Positions 28,513-35,722 of a stretch of DNA of 64,000 nt are shown piece by piece. Made by a program: the position numbers and the translations under genes. The stretch's first letter is position 1; each line of letters opens with the position of its first letter. This DNA comes from Verrucomicrobiaceae bacterium (GTDB taxonomy: Bacteria > Verrucomicrobiota > Verrucomicrobiia > Verrucomicrobiales > Verrucomicrobiaceae): assembly GCA_019694165.1 (NCBI GenBank), contig JAIBCL010000001.1:310001-374000 (forward strand). The letters are read 5' to 3'. The notes beneath the pieces were generated by a model, which was not told the DNA's origin, ran no database searches, and worked only from the letters and a program-made list of their open reading frames with translations.

Positions 28513-29571
28513 ATGCCTGAAGAACCTTCCATTCACCCCGCCCGCGCCGCTGCCGCTGGTGATCCGTATTTCCGCAACCTTCAGAAGGGACAGCGTGATC
28601 CCAAGCTTGGCGTGACGGTGGATGAGGTGCTGTTTCGCACGGACAAGTTCCTCGTCTATCTCGACGAGCAGCAGAACATCCAGTGGGCTTGTGATCCGTG
28701 TCCTGAAAACATCGGCTGGATGCTGGTGCGGGTGACGGAGCTTGAGGCGCGGACGCATTTCTTCCGGCAGTTTCAGTCGGATGTGCGGGAGCACCTCGTC
28801 TCGGCCAAGCGGATGATCGCGCAGGGCGTGATCCCCGTACTCGAAGGCGGCGCTACGGCCAAGCAGGAGGCGGAGGCGGCGTTTGCCACGGCGGAGAGAT
28901 TCATCGTCCTGCGTGGCCGGGAGGCCAGCCTCATCTGGCTTTATTGCGCCTTTGCCACGCTCGCAGCGGTGTCGGTGCTGGCGCTGCTCTACAGTCTCCA
29001 GTGTCAGAACCACGCGGAGTCATTCTGGGCCGCGCTCGCGTGTGCGTGCGCGGGCGGGCTGGGGGCCTTCATCTCGCGCGCCGTCGCCGCGCACGATGCG
29101 CTGCCGTGTGATGCCAATGCGGGGAAACATCTGCACTGGCTGGAGGCGCTAATGCGCTGGGGCGTGGGACTCGGCGCGGGCGGCTTGATGTGGCTGCTCG
29201 TGCGCGGCGGTGTGTTTCTCGGTTTCATCGAGGAGAAGAATCACAACTTCGCCGCCGTCCTTGCCTTCGCCCTGCTCGCGGGTGCGAGCGAGCGATTCCT
29301 GCCGACGATGCTCAGCCGCTTCGATGAGGAGATCGGGAAGAAGCCGAACAAAAACAAGGGACAACCAGGCGCGGGTGACGATTCCGAAAACGGAGAGGAT
29401 GATGATGGCGAGTCCGACGACGATGACGGCGGCGATGCAGAAGATGAAGGCAACGGCGGCGCTGATGAGGATGAAAGCACGAAGAAGAAACCGCCAGCGG
29501 GCGACGCACCCGCCGGCGATGCACCCGCGCAGCCCGCAGCAGATCAACCCGTCGTCCCCGCGATCCGATGA
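28513..29571 (+). CDS. four-TM protein with long acidic C-terminal tail
   Basis: 352 residues from the ATG at 28513. A longer frame opens at 28372 inside the previous gene, but those 47 residues look non-coding. A soluble N-terminal half (to about 150) is followed by four hydrophobic segments (about 153-175, 182-203, 222-243, 252-272) and then a low-complexity tail of Asp/Glu/Gly and Ala/Pro repeats (about 288-352). No family recognised. Its stop overlaps the start of the lipase-CHAT gene (ATGA, 29568-29571), so the two are coupled. It is the clearest candidate for a membrane component of the locus besides the FtsK-like ATPase. Confidence 0.75.
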   Translation: MPEEPSIHPARAAAAGDPYFRNLQKGQRDPKLGVTVDEVLFRTDKFLVYLDEQQNIQWACDPCPENIGWMLVRVTELEARTHFFRQFQSDVREHLVSAKRMIAQGVIPVLEGGATAKQEAEAAFATAERFIVLRGREASLIWLYCAFATLAAVSVLALLYSLQCQNHAESFWAALACACAGGLGAFISRAVAAHDALPCDANAGKHLHWLEALMRWGVGLGAGGLMWLLVRGGVFLGFIEEKNHNFAAVLAFALLAGASERFLPTMLSRFDEEIGKKPNKNKGQPGAGDDSENGEDDDGESDDDDGGDAEDEGNGGADEDESTKKKPPAGDAPAGDAPAQPAADQPVVPAIR

Positions 29572-32500
29572 AGAAGAAAAAAAACAGCCATGCTGCTCCG
29601 CGCAAGCTTGCCTCCGACAAGAGTGCGGCGCGCGCTAGCGTGTTCCGTCTTCCGGCGCAGGAGATCGAGCGCAGGCTGGTGACGGGCACTGCAGACGCGG
29701 AACTCGAGCGCTACTTCGGCGCGCAGTTCGAGCATTTGCGGACGACGGCGCACAAGGCCAGGGCCGTGATGCGCTCGGCAGGCGGCGCTCGGCCGAAGGT
29801 CCTCATTCTGCCGGGCATCATGGGTTCGATGCTGGGGTTCAAGCCGGTGCCGTTCGTGCCGCTGTATGACACGCTGTGGTTCGATCCGCTGGATGTGACG
29901 CTTGGCAGGCTCTCGGAGCTGGCGCTGCCGTCGAAGAAGAAGATCGTGGCGCTCGATCCCGTGCCGCTCGTGTACACCGGGCTGAAGCTGGCGTTGATCG
30001 CGGCGGGCTTCGACGCGGATTACTTCGCCTACGACTGGCGGCTCAGCCTGCGGGAGTCGGGCGCGGCATTGAAAAAGAAGCTCGACTCGATGGGACCAGG
30101 CCGAGTGCATCTCGCCGCGCACAGCATGGGCGGACTGGTGGCGCGCGCGGCGCTCAAGCAGGGTGCGGGGAACATCGGCACCGTCGTGATGATGGGTACG
30201 CCGAACGGCGGCTCCTACTCGCCCGTGCTCGCGCTGCGCGGCGTGCATGAGCTGGCGTCGATCGTTGCTGGCATCGACCAGATGCACTCGGGGCGGGAGC
30301 TGACGGAAAAGATTTTCTCCACTTTTCCCGGCCTCGCGCAGATGCTGCCAATGGATGCCATCTCGAACGGCGTGGCGTGGAGTGATGCCGGTATCTGGCC
30401 CACGAGCCCGCGCGCGCGCAAGGACGTGCTCGCCCAGGCGGCGGACATGGACTCGCTCCTCGCGGCTCCGCGTGATGACTGGCATCTGATCGCCGGCATC
30501 GACCAGGAGACCATCGAACGCGGCGAGCCTGATCCTGCCGGTGGCGGCTTCCGCTATAAGCGCGCATTCGAGGGCGATGGCACGGTGCCGCTGGCCTCCG
30601 CGCGCATCAGCGGCCTGGAGCGGCGCACATTTTATGTGAAGCACGATCACACCACGCTGCCGATGAATCTAAGCGTTTGCCGCGCGGTGGTGGAACTGCT
30701 TCGCGGCGGGAAAGTGTCCGCGCTGCCTTCCGAGATGCCGCAGGTGCGGCCCGCACTGCAAGGCTGGATCACGGATGCGGAGATTGCTGGCAAGCCGAAG
30801 CCCGTGAGCCGCGCCGCTCGCGCTGGAAAAACGAAGCCGTCGGGTCTGCGCGAGGGCATGAATGCCATGCTTCGCGCGATGTCGCTGGCGAACGTGCCGT
30901 GCGCGATGATCACCGGCGACGGGACGCTGCCGCTGTCCGATGCTGCGGGCGGCGGCGGAGAACCGGAATCACGCGAGCTGCTCGCCGTGCAGCCGTACGA
31001 CGGCATGATGGTGGAGCGCGATACGCGACCGTATCTCGAGCTTGAGCTGGCCTTTGGCGACATCGCGCAGGTGGAGGCCGATGCGATCGTGCTGGCGAAA
31101 TTTCAAAACATGGACATGGGCCGCGCCGCGCAGGCGGTGGATGCGAAGATGGATGGCGTGCTCGCCAGCGTGCTGCAGCGCCGCATGTTCGCGGCGAACG
31201 TGGGTGAGATGTTCGTGCTGCCTGCGGGCCGCCATCCGTTGCGTGCGGACATCGTGGCGCTCGCCGGCATGGGACCGATGGACGGCTTCATCATCGGACC
31301 GGGCCGGGTGCAGTGGGACACGCTCGAACTCGTGGCGGAGAACACGCTGCGTACGCTCATGGGCGCGGGTGTGACCGAGTTCGCCACGCTGCTCTTCGGC
31401 CATGTGAGCGATGCGGGGCCGGAGTTCATCCGCGAGGGGCTGGCGCATTTCATCCAGGGCTTCCTGCGCGGGCTGCTCGATGCGAAGGACGCGGACCGCC
31501 GCCGTTTCCGTCGCGTGATTTTGTGCGAGGCCGACGAGGCGCGCTTCCGCGTGCTGAAGGACAGCATCCACCATTTGCTGCGCACGAAGCTTTTCGCCGA
31601 CGTGCGCGTGCGCATCGACGAGCGCGTGCTGCCGCGTCCGGATTTCTTCGAGCATCGCACCATCGGCGCGGCAGCGGCAGTGGCATCGGGGACGGAAGGG
31701 CGTGATCCCGCCTATCTCTTCGTGCGCGCGGCACGCGAGGCGGGTGATCTGGTGTTCGAGACCACGTTCGCCTCCACACTGGGAAAGGCAGCGACGTATC
31801 GCGAGTCCATGCGCGTGAGCGAGGCGGACCTGGGCAAGGCGCTCGCGCCCGTGAAGCCGTCGAGCTGGGACGATGAGGTCAGCGCCGCGGAGGTGATCAA
31901 GGCGGGAATGCTGCTCACCGATTTGCTTCTGCATCCCAGCATCCGCGCCGCGCTGGAGGGCAACCGCGAGAGTCCGCTCATCCTCGTGCATGACGACGAA
32001 GCCTCGCGCATTCCGTGGGAGACGCTGCGTCTCGGCAAAGACGGCGCGTTGCGGCCCGCGTGCGCGGGCGGACTCACGCGTCAGTACGCGGCGTCGAATC
32101 TCTCGGTGGCGAAGTTCATGGAAGCACGGCGGCGCGATGAGCATCTGCGCGTGCTTCTCATTGTGAATCCGACGGGCGACCTGGCCGGCGCCGCCGAGGA
32201 GGGCGCGCGCATCGAGACGCTGCTCGCCGCGCACGCCGACGTGCGTGTGACCGTGGTCCGCGAGCACGAGGCCACGCGCGACCGTCTGCTGACGCTGTTT
32301 CGTTCAGGCGAGTTTGACGTGGTGCATTACGCCGGCCACGCATTCTTCGAGCCGAGCGCACCGGAGCGCAGCGGGATCATCTGCGCGCCGAAGGATGAGA
32401 ACAATCCATCCGTGCTCAGCGGCGCGGATTTGGCCGGTCTCGGCCAGCTTCCCATGCTCGTCTTCTTCAATGCGTGCGAGTCAGCGCGCGTGCGCGGGAT

Positions 32501-32810
32501 TCCTCCGCCAGCGACGAAGACAAAGAAGCGGTCGGACCATCCCGACCGCGTGCGCGGACTCGTGAGCTTTGCCGAGGCATTCATGCGCGGCGGCGTGGCC
32601 AGTTTCGTGGGCACCTACTGGCCGGTGGGCGATGCGTGCGCCAAAACTTTCGCCGAGACTTTCTACGCCGGCATTCTCGACGGTCTGCCGCTTGGCCCCG
32701 TGATGACGAACGCACGGAAGGCTCTCACCACCTTGAAGCCGGCCACCGGCGACTGGGCGGACTATCTGCACTACGGCTCGCCAAACTTTGTGCTCAAGCC
32801 ACGACGCTGA
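29568..32810 (+). CDS. fusion of alpha/beta-hydrolase (lipase-like), M17 N-terminal-like domain and CHAT protease
   Basis: 1080 residues. (1) Residues about 75-380: an LCAT/PGAP1-like alpha/beta hydrolase with nucleophile motif 'AAHSMGGLVARA' (S186), acid candidate D337 in 'EGDGTVPLAS' and His in 'KHDHTTLP'. (2) Residues about 495-700: a domain like the N-terminal domain of leucyl aminopeptidases ('QVEADAIVLAKFQNM', 'GEMFVLPAGRHPLRADIVAL'). (3) Residues about 770-1075: a CHAT caspase-like peptidase with H924 in 'VVHYAGHAFFEP' and C970 in 'FFNACESARVRG', then 'GGVASFVGTYWPVGD'. The N-terminus is Lys/Ala-rich; no signal peptide. Both hydrolase and protease catalytic residues appear intact. Coupled to the upstream membrane protein gene. 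Confidence 0.85.
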   Translation: MKKKKNSHAAPRKLASDKSAARASVFRLPAQEIERRLVTGTADAELERYFGAQFEHLRTTAHKARAVMRSAGGARPKVLILPGIMGSMLGFKPVPFVPLYDTLWFDPLDVTLGRLSELALPSKKKIVALDPVPLVYTGLKLALIAAGFDADYFAYDWRLSLRESGAALKKKLDSMGPGRVHLAAHSMGGLVARAALKQGAGNIGTVVMMGTPNGGSYSPVLALRGVHELASIVAGIDQMHSGRELTEKIFSTFPGLAQMLPMDAISNGVAWSDAGIWPTSPRARKDVLAQAADMDSLLAAPRDDWHLIAGIDQETIERGEPDPAGGGFRYKRAFEGDGTVPLASARISGLERRTFYVKHDHTTLPMNLSVCRAVVELLRGGKVSALPSEMPQVRPALQGWITDAEIAGKPKPVSRAARAGKTKPSGLREGMNAMLRAMSLANVPCAMITGDGTLPLSDAAGGGGEPESRELLAVQPYDGMMVERDTRPYLELELAFGDIAQVEADAIVLAKFQNMDMGRAAQAVDAKMDGVLASVLQRRMFAANVGEMFVLPAGRHPLRADIVALAGMGPMDGFIIGPGRVQWDTLELVAENTLRTLMGAGVTEFATLLFGHVSDAGPEFIREGLAHFIQGFLRGLLDAKDADRRRFRRVILCEADEARFRVLKDSIHHLLRTKLFADVRVRIDERVLPRPDFFEHRTIGAAAAVASGTEGRDPAYLFVRAAREAGDLVFETTFASTLGKAATYRESMRVSEADLGKALAPVKPSSWDDEVSAAEVIKAGMLLTDLLLHPSIRAALEGNRESPLILVHDDEASRIPWETLRLGKDGALRPACAGGLTRQYAASNLSVAKFMEARRRDEHLRVLLIVNPTGDLAGAAEEGARIETLLAAHADVRVTVVREHEATRDRLLTLFRSGEFDVVHYAGHAFFEPSAPERSGIICAPKDENNPSVLSGADLAGLGQLPMLVFFNACESARVRGIPPPATKTKKRSDHPDRVRGLVSFAEAFMRGGVASFVGTYWPVGDACAKTFAETFYAGILDGLPLGPVMTNARKALTTLKPATGDWADYLHYGSPNFVLKPRR

Positions 32811-32835
32811 TATTTCAGCACCCGGACCCGCCATC

Positions 32836-32908
32836 GATCCCAAATCTCAGATCCCCAACCTTCAAATCGCGAATTTCAGACACCGAATCCTGAACCTCGA
32901 ATCCCGAA
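32836..32908. repeat. degenerate tandem simple repeat in a 105-nt gap
   Basis: The gap between the lipase-CHAT gene and the phosphoesterase gene is made of irregular repeats of the type 'aaatctcagatcc', 'aaatcgcgaatttcag', 'cgaatcctgaacc', 'cgaatcccgaac', much richer in A/T than its neighbours. It resembles the repeat at 4810-4895. No gene or clear promoter is seen in it. Confidence 0.5.
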
Positions 32909-32915
32909 CAACGCC

Positions 32916-34340
32916 ATGATCCACGAACTCATCAAACTCAAGAAACTGCGCGAGCAGGTTGAAGCCTGGTCATCGCTCGTCGAGTCGGCGCAGGCCGCGC
33001 TCGATGATCCCAATGCCACGAGCGAAGCCGCCACCTTCTTCAAGGAAAAGAAATGGAGCCGCGAAGATGTGGGCGCGCTCGCGAAGCTCGTGGCGAAGGC
33101 TTCGGAAGAACTCCAGATCGAAATGGAGAAGGCGAAGAAGGCTCCCGCGCCCGAGGAAGACGAAGACAGCGACGGCGCCTTCATTCCCTCGCAGGCCGCG
33201 CTCAGCACGCTGCAGATGCTCATCGAGATGGTGAACATCGACGCGAACCTGTTGGCAAGGCCGCAGGGGCAAGGACTGGCCGGCAGCGATACGAGCCAGC
33301 AGGTGCGCGAACTCAAAGCCGAGGCACAGCCATCGCCCGGCCAGAAGCTCTTCTACAGCGTGCTGGACGAACCAGGCGCGCGTTACTTCACGGAGGGCGC
33401 CAAGGCCGTGGCGTGGCGCTGGGCGAACAATGCATGGCATGCCTTTTCAAACTCGCCCGCCATCGCGCCGCTCGCGAAGAAGGCGCGGCTCGTCATCGTC
33501 GGCGACTGGGGGTCGGGCGTCGGCCGTGCGCAGGACATCGCCAATCTGATGCGCAAGGAGATCGACGCCGCGCCGGGCGTGGAGCGCCATGTGATTCATC
33601 TCGGCGACATTTATTTCGCCGGCTGGCCGAAGGAATGCCGCGACCGTTTCCTGGCTTACTGGCCGGTGAAGCCCGGTGGCGAGCCGGGCATCGCGAGCTG
33701 GTGCCTCAACGGAAATCACGACATGTACTGCGGCGGCGACGGTTACTTCGACGTGGTGCTCGGTGACGTGCGCTTTGCGCAGCAGAAGCAGTGCAGCTAC
33801 TTCGCGCTGCGCAATGACGACTGGCAGTTCATCGGCCTCGACACGGCGTACGACGAATGGCACCTGCCGGCGCGCCAGGTGGACTGGGCCGCGGATCGTT
33901 TCAAAGAGAAGCCGAAGGCCAAAGGCGTGCTGCTCTCGCATCATCAGCCGTTCAGCTCATTCGAGAGCCAGGACAAGGCGAAGGCTCTTGCCGAACAGGC
34001 CGCACCGCTGTTGAAGAACGGACTCACCTCCGCGTGGTTCTGGGGTCACGAGCACCGCTGCGCCATCTACAAACCGCTCAGCTTCACCTTTGCCGATGGC
34101 AGCACCGGCGTGCTGCCCTTCGGCGCGTGCTTCGGTCACGGCGGCGTGCCCACGAGTCCGAAGCGCGAGAGTCCGCCCGAGACGCTGCACACGCTCACGG
34201 CCACGGAGTCGAACGGCTTTTTCCTCACCAAGGAAAACTTCGCGCGCATGGGCTTCGTCGTTCTCGACATCGACGGCGCGAAGGGAAGGCTGCGCTGCAT
34301 CGACGAGCGCGGGAACGAGCACTTCACCCGTGATTTCTGA
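32916..34340 (+). CDS. calcineurin-like metallophosphoesterase with helical N-terminal region
   Basis: 474 residues. The N-terminal 160 residues are helical and charged, with an acidic patch near residue 80. The catalytic domain (about 185-465) has the full metallophosphoesterase motif set: 'VGDWGSG', 'HLGDIYFAG', 'LNGNHDMY', 'LLSHHQPF' and 'WGHEHRC', the expected ligands of a dinuclear metal site. Substrate unknown; the family includes nucleotide, protein and lipid phosphoesterases. No signal peptide. Followed after 8 nt by the next gene, so it belongs to the same transcript. Confidence 0.88.
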   Translation: MIHELIKLKKLREQVEAWSSLVESAQAALDDPNATSEAATFFKEKKWSREDVGALAKLVAKASEELQIEMEKAKKAPAPEEDEDSDGAFIPSQAALSTLQMLIEMVNIDANLLARPQGQGLAGSDTSQQVRELKAEAQPSPGQKLFYSVLDEPGARYFTEGAKAVAWRWANNAWHAFSNSPAIAPLAKKARLVIVGDWGSGVGRAQDIANLMRKEIDAAPGVERHVIHLGDIYFAGWPKECRDRFLAYWPVKPGGEPGIASWCLNGNHDMYCGGDGYFDVVLGDVRFAQQKQCSYFALRNDDWQFIGLDTAYDEWHLPARQVDWAADRFKEKPKAKGVLLSHHQPFSSFESQDKAKALAEQAAPLLKNGLTSAWFWGHEHRCAIYKPLSFTFADGSTGVLPFGACFGHGGVPTSPKRESPPETLHTLTATESNGFFLTKENFARMGFVVLDIDGAKGRLRCIDERGNEHFTRDF

Positions 34341-34348
34341 CCTGAGCC

Positions 34349-35716
34349 ATGAGCACGTGGGACGAGCGCCGGAAGGTCGATCTGAAACGCTGCCTGGACA
34401 GCTTCGACGAGCAGTTCCGTATCTGGCAGGAGCGCACCGAGCGGCCGCCATACGAGACGCACTACTCGCAGGTGCGCGCCGCGTCGGATTTGCTCAACGG
34501 CGTGCGCCAGGAACTGCGCAAAAAGCTGGAGGGAGCGAAGCCCGCCACGGCCAGCCTCACACGCCAGGTGCTCTCCGCATGGCGGGTGTGGGAGGCGTTT
34601 CGCGACCGGCTCGCGCAGCGGCAGGAAGACATGTTCCGGCCCGGACTCGCAGCCGCGGACGAGATCGCGTGGGCGTGCCGGAAGCCGGTGAAGGCGGCCT
34701 TTGAAGAAGCCGGCGAGCAGAGTCCGAAGGAGCCGGCGCTCGTGTATCTCAGCGGGGCCGCGAGTCCAGTCGCGCTGGTGCGCGACACGCCCTTCACGGG
34801 CGAGGAAGTGCGTGGTGAAGGACTGTGGCGCAATGCGGAGGAACTGCTCGATCATCTTCCCGTGCCGCTCATCGGAATGCCGTGGCACGAAGTGTTTCAC
34901 GCACCGGGCCTCGTGGCCGTGGCACACGAGACGGGGCATGTGGTGGAGAAGGACTTCAATCTCACCGATGCGCTGAACTCGGCGATCAAAAAGGCCGTGC
35001 CTGCGGATCAAAGCGACGACTGGCAGCGGTGGCGTGCCGAGGTTTTCGCCGACCATTTCGCGCTTCGCCACTGCGGCCCTGCGTATGCGGGCTTTCTTGC
35101 CGACGTGCTGCGGCGCTTCATCGACGAGCCGCCTTCGAAGGCGTATCCGCCGCATGACGTGCGCATGGAGCTGTGCTTCGCCGCGCTGGAGGAATTCGGC
35201 ATCAAGGACGAGACGGAGGACATGCGGAAGGTGTGGCGTGACTCGGTGCCGGCTGCGAAAGAAGCGCAACTCGAAGCGGCTCGCGCCGTCGCGAAGGCGC
35301 TGGGCGGTGTGCAGGTGGCAGGCAAAAAGACGCTGGCCGAGGTGATGCCCTTCACTCTGCAAACTCACCAGACCATCCTCGCCGCGGCGCGGAACTTCTG
35401 CAAAGGCATCGCGCCGGAGGGGCAGTTCGGCGCGCAGCACATCGCGGCGGCTGCACGGCTGGCCTTCGACATGGCGCCCGATCTTTTCTCGGCCGGAGCG
35501 GCCACCGAAGAAGTCTTCGGCATCGTTTCAAAAGTCGAAGGCGCGGGCACGCGCCGCCGTGCCGGACGCAGGCCCGAACCAACCGCGGCCGGTCGCACGA
35601 GACGAGGCGCGGAGGCGCGGCCGCCGGAGTTCGATCACTTTGCCGTGGGCACCAGCCTCGCGCGCAAGTGGTTCAAGGAATCCACACGCGGCAAGAAGCG
35701 AAAGAAGAAACCATAA
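34349..35716 (+). CDS. putative HExxH metallopeptidase of unrecognised family
   Basis: 455 residues. A candidate zinc site is 'AVAHETGHVVEKDF' (H193, E194, H197), with a possible third ligand or support residue about 35 residues later in 'RAEVFADHFALRHCG' (E231, D235, H236). This geometry suggests a gluzincin-type or M48/M78-like arrangement. The rest is helical; the C-terminus is very basic (Arg/Lys-rich from about 400, ending in a Lys/Pro run). No signal peptide or membrane segment. Starts 8 nt after the phosphoesterase stop and ends 6 nt before the next gene. Function as a peptidase is inferred from the motif only. Confidence 0.65.
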   Translation: MSTWDERRKVDLKRCLDSFDEQFRIWQERTERPPYETHYSQVRAASDLLNGVRQELRKKLEGAKPATASLTRQVLSAWRVWEAFRDRLAQRQEDMFRPGLAAADEIAWACRKPVKAAFEEAGEQSPKEPALVYLSGAASPVALVRDTPFTGEEVRGEGLWRNAEELLDHLPVPLIGMPWHEVFHAPGLVAVAHETGHVVEKDFNLTDALNSAIKKAVPADQSDDWQRWRAEVFADHFALRHCGPAYAGFLADVLRRFIDEPPSKAYPPHDVRMELCFAALEEFGIKDETEDMRKVWRDSVPAAKEAQLEAARAVAKALGGVQVAGKKTLAEVMPFTLQTHQTILAAARNFCKGIAPEGQFGAQHIAAAARLAFDMAPDLFSAGAATEEVFGIVSKVEGAGTRRRAGRRPEPTAAGRTRRGAEARPPEFDHFAVGTSLARKWFKESTRGKKRKKKP

Positions 35717-35722
35717 GCAGGC

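Noticed and set aside
30969-32267. Minus-strand open frame of 432 codons inside the lipase-CHAT gene
   Set aside because: Antisense to clearly conserved catalytic motifs; composition rich in His, Arg and Gln with no domain.
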